Source: Ruminococcus sp. CAG:382
Lineage (GTDB): Bacteria; Bacillota; Clostridia; Oscillospirales; CAG-382
NCBI GenBank assembly: GCA_000433115.1
Contig: FR892241.1
Span: 1,286 to 26,404, forward strand
Direction of reading: 5' to 3'
DNA length: 25,119 nt
The notes under the pieces are model-generated. The model made no database searches. It worked only from the letters and a program-made list of their open reading frames with translations, and was not told the origin of the DNA. The position numbers and the translations under genes were made by a program. Shown here in pieces: positions 1-6,166 of the stretch (position 1 is its first letter; each line of letters begins with the position of its first letter).

Positions 1-506
1 GTGAATGCAATACACACATCCCCGTGCGGCTTTCCGCTTTCCCTGAGACGTATCACCGCATCCATTATCTCCGCGACACCGGCTTTGTCGTCTGCGCCGA
101 GAAGCGTCGTGCCGTCCGTAACGATAATGTCGTCTCCGATATATCTTTCAAGTGACGGAAAATCCGCCGTTTTCATGACGATACCGAGCGTTTCGTTCAG
201 TACGATGTCGCTGCCGTCATATTTTTCAACCGTACGCGGACTGATGTTGACATCCGACATATCTGGTGAGGTATCGACGTGCGCGATAAGCCCTATCCGC
301 GGAAAAACTCCCTCTCCGTTTGCGGGCAGCTTTGCATAGACGTAACCATTATCGAGACGCACATCCGAAAGTCCCGCAGACTCGCACTGCGCCCTGAGAA
401 GCTCAAGCAGTTTCATCTGCTTTGCGGTACTGGGGCATGACTCACTGCTTTCATCCGACATCGTCGGAAGCATCACATATTCGAGAAAACGTTCTTTGAT
501 ATTCAT
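1..506 (-). CDS. pepT: Peptidase T (tripeptide aminopeptidase), 3' end cut by window
   Basis: The first 168 residues of an M20-family zinc tripeptidase are visible; the C-terminal half lies outside the window. The N-terminus (MNIKERFLEYVMLPTMSDES) has the PepT pattern. The segment IGLIAHVDTSPD supplies the first metal-binding His and Asp, and DGTTLLGADDKAGVAEIM holds the bridging Asp and the family signature. The enzyme releases N-terminal residues from tripeptides in the cytoplasm. The ATG at 506 is preceded by an AGGAGT ribosome site and by an extended -10 element. It is divergent from the DUF4434 gene. Family assignment is confident; the missing half cannot be checked. Confidence 0.93.
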   Translation of the reverse strand, partial: MNIKERFLEYVMLPTMSDESSESCPSTAKQMKLLELLRAQCESAGLSDVRLDNGYVYAKLPANGEGVFPRIGLIAHVDTSPDMSDVNISPRTVEKYDGSDIVLNETLGIVMKTADFPSLERYIGDDIIVTDGTTLLGADDKAGVAEIMDAVIRLRESGKPHGDVCIAF

Positions 507-541
507 TTCTGCACTCCTGTCTTTTGATATCCATTGAGGTT

Positions 542-550
542 AGTATAACA
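542..550 (-). promoter_or_regulatory. Extended -10 promoter element for pepT
   Basis: On the minus strand the bases read TGTTATACT, an extended -10 (TGN plus TATACT). It lies about 35 nt before the pepT ATG. No good -35 is visible 17 nt upstream, which suits an extended -10 promoter. Confidence 0.5.
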
Positions 551-599
551 CACAATCGCGAAAAATGAAAGGTTTTTATGCAATTTTTCACTCTTTCTA

Positions 600-628
600 T
601 TGCATTTTTTGCGTCAAGCATTTATAAT
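600..628 (+). promoter_or_regulatory. Promoter for the DUF4434-rpiR-baiN group
   Basis: A consensus -10 TATAAT sits at 623-628, with a weak -35 (TTGCAT, 600-605) at 17-nt spacing. The predicted transcript start near 635 lies downstream of an in-frame ATG at 578, so translation from 665 is favoured. Confidence 0.55.
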
Positions 629-664
629 GTGTGTATCACAATACATCGTAAGGAAGTATACGCT

Positions 665-1636
665 ATGTTCAAGAAAATAACCGGTTCATGGTTTGAATTC
701 ACTCATCATAACATTCCCGAAGGAAAATATCTCAATCCCGTCTGCCGTCATTTCTCAGACGAACAATGGGAAGCCAAGATCGCCGAAATGGCTCATATCG
801 GCATGAAGTATCTCGTCCTCACCTGCTCAGCGCTCGCATACGAAGACAAGGCCGAGATTTATTTTGACAGCGACATATACCCCGCTCCCGTCGATTTTGC
901 CTGCAAGAATCCGATGGAGGTAATGTTCGGCGCCGCCGATAAATACGACATGAAAATCTTTGTTTCCGTCGGCTTCTACGGTCCCTGGACTCATTCCTAC
1001 GAAAACATGACAAGCGAAACCGTCAAAGAAACCGCTTTCGGTGCAATGAAACGCATGTATGAGCTTTTCGGCAAGCATCCGTCGTTCTACGGCTGGTATT
1101 ATCCCGACGAGACCTGTATCGACGGTCACTATGACGAAAACTTCATCAAATACTGCAACGCATACAGCGCCCATTCTCATGAGATCGATCCCGGACTCAA
1201 AACGCTAATTGCTCCGTACGGCACCTGCATTCTCAAAGCCGACGATCACTTCGTCGATCAGCTGAAGCGTCTCGATGTCGATATCGTTGCATATCAGGAT
1301 GAGATAGGTGTCCGCAAAGCAACCACCGAACAGACCGGAGGCTTTTTCAAAGCGCTCCGCGAAGCACATGACAAAGCAGGCAGAAGCGCGCTCTGGGCTG
1401 ATATGGAGCTTTTCGAATTCGAAGGAGACGTATATCATTCCGCGCTTATTCCCGCTGCGATAGAGAGACTCGAAAAGCAGATCGAAGCGATCTCACCCTA
1501 CGTTGACGAGATCCTCACATATGAATATATCGGAATAATGAACGAACCGGGTACGATCGCATACGCCGGCCATCCCGATTCCGTTGATTATTACAGACAG
1601 TATGAAAAACTGCTCAAAGCCAAGGGTGTCAGATAA
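665..1636 (+). CDS. DUF4434-type TIM-barrel protein (putative glycoside hydrolase)
   Basis: This 323-residue protein has the DUF4434 layout. It opens with KITGSWFEF, continues with a conserved W/MAHIGMKYLVL strand, a FYGPW segment, a FYGWYYPDE motif near residues 143-151 and a VAYQDEIGVRK strand. The family is an uncharacterised TIM-barrel group related to glycoside hydrolases; the Asp/Glu of the YYPDE motif are candidate catalytic residues. No signal peptide is present, so a cytoplasmic role on imported sugars is likely. The ATG at 665 follows an AAGGAAG ribosome site; an in-frame ATG at 578 precedes the predicted transcript start and is rejected. The next gene, an RpiR-type sugar-phosphate regulator, starts 2 nt downstream and supports a carbohydrate role. 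Substrate unknown. Confidence 0.8.
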   Translation: MFKKITGSWFEFTHHNIPEGKYLNPVCRHFSDEQWEAKIAEMAHIGMKYLVLTCSALAYEDKAEIYFDSDIYPAPVDFACKNPMEVMFGAADKYDMKIFVSVGFYGPWTHSYENMTSETVKETAFGAMKRMYELFGKHPSFYGWYYPDETCIDGHYDENFIKYCNAYSAHSHEIDPGLKTLIAPYGTCILKADDHFVDQLKRLDVDIVAYQDEIGVRKATTEQTGGFFKALREAHDKAGRSALWADMELFEFEGDVYHSALIPAAIERLEKQIEAISPYVDEILTYEYIGIMNEPGTIAYAGHPDSVDYYRQYEKLLKAKGVR

Positions 1637-1637
1637 A

Positions 1638-2507
1638 ATGAATCCCGACATTCCGCTTTTAACGCAAATCGAAGAGTATTCGCACAAATGCTCCAAGGGA
1701 CATAAACGCATTGCCGAATACATCCTTTCAAACCATGTTTCCGCATCATATATGACAGCCTCCCGCCTTTCAAAGGCGGTTGGCGTGTCGGAATCGACTG
1801 TTGTCCGTTTTGCAATGGAAATGGGCTTTGCCGGCTATCCGGAGCTTCAGACAGCGATCCGCAAAACGCTGAAGAACAAGCTCACATCCGTACAGCGCAT
1901 AGAGATTGCAAGCGAAAGAATGGGAGACGATGTCCTCGGCGCGACGCTTCAGGCTGATATCGATAATCTGAAGCATACTCTCGCGACTACCGACCGCGCG
2001 AATTTCGACGCGATAATCAGTATGATCCTATATGCAAAAACGATCTATATCGTCGGCAACCGTTCATCGACATCGCTTGCGAATTTCATGTATTTTTATT
2101 TTTCACTGATTTTCGACAAGTCGAGGCTTGTACAATCTGTCAGCGGAAGCGACATTTTTGAGCAGATGCTGAATATCGGAGAAGGCGACCTCATAATCGG
2201 CATATCCTTCCCGCGCTATTCAAAACGCACCGTCGACGCAATGCATTATGCCAAAACACAGGGCGCATTTGCCGTCGCAATAACCGACAGCGAGCAGTCG
2301 CCGATTGCAGAGCTCGCCGACCGCGTGCTGTACGCCAAAAACGAAATGAGCTCGTTTGTCGATTCGCTTGTCGCGCCGCTCTCTCTGATAAACGCACTGG
2401 TTTCGGCTGTCGGTCAGAAAAAGAAAAAGGAGCTTTGCAAGACATTCGAGCGTCTTGAAGAGATCTGGGATGAATACTCCGTATATAACAAAGACAAGGA
2501 CAAATAA
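1638..2507 (+). CDS. MurR/RpiR family transcriptional regulator
   Basis: The 289-residue product has an N-terminal RpiR helix-turn-helix (about residues 1-80, with ASRLSKAVGVSESTVVRFAMEMGF as recognition region) and a C-terminal SIS sugar-phosphate isomerase domain (about 115-245, with IYIVGNRSSTSLANF and GDLIIGISFPRYSKRT). Family members bind phosphosugars through SIS and control sugar catabolic genes. The ATG at 1638 lies 2 nt after the DUF4434 stop with an AAGGG site 11 nt upstream; in-frame starts upstream would overlap that gene. It may regulate the DUF4434 gene; no operator was identified. The 3' end overlaps the flavoprotein gene by 38 nt. Confidence 0.92.
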   Translation: MNPDIPLLTQIEEYSHKCSKGHKRIAEYILSNHVSASYMTASRLSKAVGVSESTVVRFAMEMGFAGYPELQTAIRKTLKNKLTSVQRIEIASERMGDDVLGATLQADIDNLKHTLATTDRANFDAIISMILYAKTIYIVGNRSSTSLANFMYFYFSLIFDKSRLVQSVSGSDIFEQMLNIGEGDLIIGISFPRYSKRTVDAMHYAKTQGAFAVAITDSEQSPIAELADRVLYAKNEMSSFVDSLVAPLSLINALVSAVGQKKKKELCKTFERLEEIWDEYSVYNKDKDK

Positions 2508-3720
2508 TGTCGTAATAATCGGCGGCGGTCCCGCCGGGATGATGGCTGCGATAGCTGCGGCGGATAATTCCGACGTAACCGTGATCGAGCGCAACAGAAA
2601 ACTCGGTATGAAGCTCAATATAACCGGAAAAGGACGCTGCAACCTGACAAATAACTGCGATGTGCGTACTCTCACCGAAAACGTACCCACAAACCCGAAA
2701 TTCCTCTATAAAGCGTTCACTGCCTTTACTCCGGCAGATATAACGGATTTTTTCGAATCAAACGGTCTGCCGCTTAAAACAGAGCGCGGCAGGCGCGTTT
2801 TCCCGCAAAGTGACAGCGCATTTGATGTAAACGACACCCTGCGCCGCGTGATGGCTGAAAAGGGCGTTCATATCGTACAGGGCAAAGCCACTGAACTGAT
2901 CATCGAAAACGGCGTGTGTAAAGGTGTCGTCACCGACCGCAAAAAAACATACCTTGCCGACAGCACAATCGTCGCAACAGGCGGCGCGTCATACCCCAAA
3001 ACCGGCTCCGACGGCTCCGGTTACCGTCTCTGCGAAAAGGCGGGACACACAGTCATGCCGCTTTCACCGTCCCTCGTTCCGCTCACCTCATCCGACAAAT
3101 GCTGCACGGAGCTTATGGGACTCTCGCTGAAAAACGTGTCGGTTTCGTTTTACCGCGGCGAAAAAGAGCTGTATCACGATTTCGGGGAAATGCTGTTCAC
3201 GCATTTCGGCGTTTCGGGTCCCATCGTGCTTTCGGCATCCGCCTATGTAAAAAGCTTTCCGGCGCGCATGGTGATCGACCTGAAGCCGGCTCTTGACGAA
3301 AAAGCGCTTGATAGCCGCATACTTTCCGACTTTTCAGCCGAAAAGAACCGTATTTTCGCAAACTCCCTCAGCGCGCTCCTTCCCCGTGCGATGATACCGG
3401 TGATCGTAAAGCGATCGGGCATCGATCCCCAAAAGCAGGTGAATGCAATAACAAAGGACGAACGCAAAAGGCTCGTACAGCTCATGCATTCATTCGAAAT
3501 AAACCTGAACGGGACACGCCCGCTTGACGAAGCGATAATAACCTGCGGCGGAGTTTCCGTTAAAGAAATCAATCCGTCGACCATGGGTTCAAAGCTGGTC
3601 AGCGGACTGTATTTTGCCGGTGAGATCATAGACGTCGACGCATACACCGGCGGCTACAACCTCACCATCGCTTTTTCGACAGGCAGACTTGCCGGAAAAA
3701 GCGCATCACTCGGCGAGTGA
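2470..3720 (+). CDS. HI0933/BaiN-type NAD(P)/FAD-dependent oxidoreductase
   Basis: The 416-residue flavoprotein carries an N-terminal dinucleotide fold (VVIIGGGPAG, residues 14-23), the family signature GKGRCNLTN, the central ATGGASYPKTGSDGSGY, the GEMLFTHFGVSGP loop and the C-terminal AGEIIDVDAYTGGYNLTIAF flavin-binding segment. The family includes BaiN, described in bile-acid dehydroxylating clostridia, but most members are widely distributed with unknown substrate, so a bile-acid role should not be assumed. The ATG at 2470 lies inside the end of the rpiR gene with GAAGAG about 7 nt upstream; a TTG at 2455 is a weaker alternative. Its last 15 nt overlap the convergent aminotransferase-family gene. 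Confidence 0.92.
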   Translation: MNTPYITKTRTNNVVIIGGGPAGMMAAIAAADNSDVTVIERNRKLGMKLNITGKGRCNLTNNCDVRTLTENVPTNPKFLYKAFTAFTPADITDFFESNGLPLKTERGRRVFPQSDSAFDVNDTLRRVMAEKGVHIVQGKATELIIENGVCKGVVTDRKKTYLADSTIVATGGASYPKTGSDGSGYRLCEKAGHTVMPLSPSLVPLTSSDKCCTELMGLSLKNVSVSFYRGEKELYHDFGEMLFTHFGVSGPIVLSASAYVKSFPARMVIDLKPALDEKALDSRILSDFSAEKNRIFANSLSALLPRAMIPVIVKRSGIDPQKQVNAITKDERKRLVQLMHSFEINLNGTRPLDEAIITCGGVSVKEINPSTMGSKLVSGLYFAGEIIDVDAYTGGYNLTIAFSTGRLAGKSASLGE

Positions 3721-4821
3721 TGTCAACGCACGGACAAGCTCCCGCGCTTCATCGTGCGTATTGCTTTCGCCGATGCTGATGCGGACACCGCCCTCGCTTC
3801 CGAGGAAACGGTGAGCAAGCGGCGAACAGTGCCATCCGCTGCGCACACATATTCCTTTTGACGAAAGATGTGCCGCAACCGCATCGCTGCCCATACCTCT
3901 GATATTGAATAAAAGCACCGGAACATAGCTTTCCGGATTCATACCCGGACATCCGTACAGAACGACTCCGGGTATTTTTTTCAGTTCTCCGACGATATAC
4001 CGGAAGATTTCCTTTTCGTTGCCTTCCCTGCGGCTGCGTATCGCTTCCGCAAGTCCTGCAAAGGCAGGCGCGTTCAGCGTGCCCGCCTCCATGCGTTCCG
4101 GAAGCACACCCGGCATATCCCTTTCGAGCGACGCAATCCCGCTCCCACCGTAAACAAACGGTTTTATACGCCGCACCACTCTGCCGGACAGCGCCATAGC
4201 GCCGGTACCGAGCGGTCCGCCGAGCCTTTTATGACCCGCAAGACATATGACATCCGCGCCCGTCGAATCAAAGGTCACGTCAATATGCCCCGCGCTTTGA
4301 GCCGCGTCAAGGATAACGATCCCTCCGGCATCATGAACAGCGTCCGCGATAGCTCTGACCGGCAGTATCCTGCCGCAGACGTTCGACGCATGAGTAAACA
4401 CGGCAGCAGTAATATGCTTTCTGCAAAGCTTTTTCACGCATTCGACGGTATACCGGTCGTCCTCGGTCGACATATCGAACACTTCTGTTCGGACCCGCTT
4501 CTGCTTTTCCAAAGCGTAAAGCGGACGGCAGACCGAATTGTGCTCAAGCGGAGACATAATGACCCTGCCGCCGTCGATAAGTCCGTTTATAGCCTCATTG
4601 AGTGCAAATGTCGTGTTCGGCGTGAGGACGACGTATTCCGGCGGGCATCCGACGAGCGCGCCTACAGCCTCCCTGCAGCCGTATACAGCTTCTGCCGCAT
4701 GTACTGCCGCTTCATGACTGCCGCGCCCGGGATTACCGCAGATTTCCATTGCGTTCTTTACTGCGTCAATAACCGCTCCGGATTTCGGAAAACCCGTTGC
4801 GGCGTGGTCAAAATATATCAT
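3706..4821 (-). CDS. Cysteine desulfurase family protein (class V aminotransferase fold)
   Basis: The 371-residue PLP enzyme starts IYFDHAATGFPK, the usual start of the short-N-terminus cysteine-desulfurase-like clade (TIGR01977 type). Visible active-site elements are His94 (PLEHNS), Asp172 (VILDAAQSAG), Lys198 in LAGHKRLGGPLGTG (the PLP Schiff-base lysine) and Cys332 in RSGWHCSPLAH, the position of the catalytic sulfur acceptor. It is expected to mobilise sulfur or selenium from cysteine or selenocysteine. The ATG at 4821 is preceded by AGGAAAGG; a GTG at 4827 is an alternative. The upstream gene, a Se/S-carrier-like small protein, ends 2 nt before, suggesting a donor-carrier pair. No selD or selA is in the window. 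Confidence 0.9.
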   Translation of the reverse strand: MIYFDHAATGFPKSGAVIDAVKNAMEICGNPGRGSHEAAVHAAEAVYGCREAVGALVGCPPEYVVLTPNTTFALNEAINGLIDGGRVIMSPLEHNSVCRPLYALEKQKRVRTEVFDMSTEDDRYTVECVKKLCRKHITAAVFTHASNVCGRILPVRAIADAVHDAGGIVILDAAQSAGHIDVTFDSTGADVICLAGHKRLGGPLGTGAMALSGRVVRRIKPFVYGGSGIASLERDMPGVLPERMEAGTLNAPAFAGLAEAIRSRREGNEKEIFRYIVGELKKIPGVVLYGCPGMNPESYVPVLLFNIRGMGSDAVAAHLSSKGICVRSGWHCSPLAHRFLGSEGGVRISIGESNTHDEARELVRALTSLAE

Positions 4822-4823
4822 AT

Positions 4824-5042
4824 TCACCTTTCCTCGGTGTAGCCGAGAATGCGGATACCGTTTCTTTTGAGGGTGAGTGCCGCCTCGCTGATATCCCCGT
4901 AGATACGCAGACCGTATCCGCAGCCCTTCACAGAGCGTACACCCTCCGCACGCGTCAGCGCAGAGGTTATACCGCGTTCCGAAAGTGCGCTCTGCCCTTT
5001 CATGGCGTATGTTACCGAGCTGACAATAATTACGTTTTTCAT
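4824..5042 (-). CDS. DUF3343 small protein, putative Se/S carrier
   Basis: A 72-residue protein with the DUF3343 (Se_S_carrier) pattern: a short first strand (NVIIVSSVTYAMKGQSAL), a central strand, then the conserved Cys41 in GCGYGLRIYGD and a C-terminal helix-strand. The single conserved cysteine after a flexible loop is the presumed carrier residue. The ATG at 5042 is chosen because AGGT lies 9 nt upstream and the family begins here; an open extension to 5183 runs through a hairpin-rich leader and is probably not translated. The stop is 2 nt before the cysteine-desulfurase-family ATG, so the two are very likely co-translated. The carrier role is inferred from the family and this pairing. 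Confidence 0.78.
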   Translation of the reverse strand: MKNVIIVSSVTYAMKGQSALSERGITSALTRAEGVRSVKGCGYGLRIYGDISEAALTLKRNGIRILGYTEER

Positions 5043-5082
5043 GTCATTTACCTGCATATATAAAAATTCAGGCTTTGCTTTA

Positions 5083-5128
5083 AGGGCTTCGCCCTCGGGA
5101 AAACGCCGATATAAACTCACCGTTTCCC
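5083..5128 (-). ncRNA. Hairpin-rich leader upstream of the DUF3343 gene
   Basis: Two adjacent inverted repeats lie in the leader. GGGAAACG (minus strand, 5128-5121) pairs with CGTTTTCCC (5105-5097) with one bulge, and AGGGC (5095) pairs with GCCCT (5087-5083) around a GAA loop. They sit about 40-85 nt before the DUF3343 ATG. This could be a cis-regulatory RNA or a dispersed palindromic repeat; no known riboswitch class could be assigned. Confidence 0.4.
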
Positions 5129-5185
5129 TTAGTAGCATATGCTTCTGTGCTGCCGTGTGATACGCTTTATCCGCAAAAAACAATA

Positions 5186-5191
5186 ATTATA
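5186..5191 (-). promoter_or_regulatory. Possible -10 element for the DUF3343 leader transcript
   Basis: The minus strand reads TATAAT here, downstream of the acetyltransferase terminator and upstream of the hairpin-rich leader. The -35 position is poor (GTATTT), so this is tentative. It would give a leader of about 140 nt. Confidence 0.3.
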
Positions 5192-5209
5192 TCATTCAGG
5201 AATCCGAAA

Positions 5210-5249
5210 AATACACCGCCGCAGGTTCAGAAGCCCGCAGCGGCGTATT
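5210..5249 (-). terminator. Rho-independent terminator of the acetyltransferase gene
   Basis: A 13-bp stem (AATACGCCGCTGC with GCGGCGGTGTATT on the minus strand, two G-U pairs) with a 14-nt loop is followed by a short T run. It lies 17 nt after the acetyltransferase stop. Confidence 0.8.
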
Positions 5250-5265
5250 GGTTCCGTATTCATTT

Positions 5266-5841
5266 TCAGAGTGAGAAATATTCATCCGAAACAAGCGAAT
5301 AAATATGGATTGTTCTGTATGCACCATTGACAAGCAGCAGGTCACGGAGAGATCCTTCTTTTCTGAAGCCGCATGCAAGCGCGACATTTTCAGACCTGAC
5401 ATTCCCGTCCATGATCCGAAGCTGCACACGATGAGCGCCAAGCTCGCAAAACGCTGCTTCAACAGCCCTCCTGAGCGCCTCGCGCGCATAGCCCTTTCCC
5501 CAATACAACGGGTTGAGCACATACCCGAGCTCAACGCTGTTGTTTTCACGGTCAACGGCGGAAAAGCCCACCGTTCCGATCATTCTGCTCTCGCTGTCAA
5601 GCGAAATCGCCCAATCGGCAACGCTGCCCTTTCGGTATTCCCGCCGCACATATTCGATGTATCCTTTTGTCTCGTCAATATTCAGATGCGGTGTCCACAG
5701 CAGATATCGTGTCACCTCGTCCAGCGACGCATAGGAATACATATCGTTTGCATCGCTCATTTCCATTTTACGAAGCGTAAGCCTCTCTGTTTTCAGTTCC
5801 GGCAGATCGCCGAAAAGCCCGCGATAGCTTCTGTCGTCCAT
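5266..5841 (-). CDS. GNAT family N-acetyltransferase (RimJ/RimL-like)
   Basis: The protein has the RimJ/RimL-type GNAT pattern: ELKTERLTLRKMEMSDANDMY near the start, WAISLDSESRMIGTVGF in the middle, the acetyl-CoA site VLNPLYWGKGYAREALRRAV, then ENVALACGFRKEGSLRD. Such enzymes acetylate amino groups of ribosomal proteins or small molecules; the substrate here is unknown. I choose the ATG at 5841 (191 residues) because a promoter at 5902-5930 predicts transcription from about 5895, which would exclude the ATG at 5898, and because GGGTGA lies 5 nt before 5841. The 210-residue form from 5898 remains possible. It appears monocistronic, with its own promoter and terminator. Confidence 0.88.
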   Translation of the reverse strand: MDDRSYRGLFGDLPELKTERLTLRKMEMSDANDMYSYASLDEVTRYLLWTPHLNIDETKGYIEYVRREYRKGSVADWAISLDSESRMIGTVGFSAVDRENNSVELGYVLNPLYWGKGYAREALRRAVEAAFCELGAHRVQLRIMDGNVRSENVALACGFRKEGSLRDLLLVNGAYRTIHIYSLVSDEYFSL

Positions 5842-5901
5842 AAATTCACCCGTCGCCCGACCATAACCGTCAGACGCTTTCAGAACGTTTTCATTCACTT
5901 A

Positions 5902-5930
5902 AGTATACACAAAACGGCTCTCTTTTGCAA
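5902..5930 (-). promoter_or_regulatory. Promoter of the acetyltransferase gene
   Basis: On the minus strand TTGCAA (5930-5925) and TATACT (5907-5902) are separated by exactly 17 nt. The predicted transcript start is about 5895, which decides the start codon of the gene. Confidence 0.6.
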
Positions 5931-6000
5931 TACCGAACGCGCTTTTTCGCCCGATTCGATTTTATTTTTTCAAAATTCACAGCTTTATCGAATTTGGGTA

Positions 6001-6029
6001 TTGACATAAAAGCGTTTTTGTTGTATGAT
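6001..6029 (+). promoter_or_regulatory. Sigma-A-type promoter of the solute-binding-like lipoprotein gene
   Basis: TTGACA (6001-6006) and TATGAT (6024-6029) are spaced by 17 nt. A TATAAT at 6030-6035 would need 23-nt spacing and is less likely. The predicted 5' leader is about 130 nt; apart from a small ATCC-GGC-GGAT hairpin near 6086, I see no recognisable regulatory element in it. Confidence 0.75.
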
Positions 6030-6166
6030 TATAATGATATTTTACGGATGGTGTTTTTGTTTTTATAGCTGTTTTAACAATGCGCATCCGGCGGATATCG
6101 CGCGGAATTCTTCTGCCGCATCGCAATCCAAACCATCAATGGCTATTTAATTTTGGAGGTTACCCC

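Noticed and set aside
2470..3720. Calling the flavoprotein a bile-acid enzyme (BaiN)
   Set aside because: The HI0933 family is widespread and no other bile-acid genes are in the window, so only the family name is justified.
5083..5128. Cobalamin riboswitch before the DUF3343 gene
   Set aside because: Only a GGGAA...GGTG fragment matches. The B12 box and the CCCGC-ACTG part are absent, so the class cannot be assigned.
5043..5183. N-terminal extension of the DUF3343 protein to 5183
   Set aside because: The extension crosses two strong hairpins, has no family-like residues and lacks a ribosome site, while the ATG at 5042 has AGGT at good distance.
6030..6035. TATAAT as the -10 for the lipoprotein gene
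   Set aside because: Its spacing from TTGACA would be 23 nt; TATGAT at 6024 gives the ideal 17.
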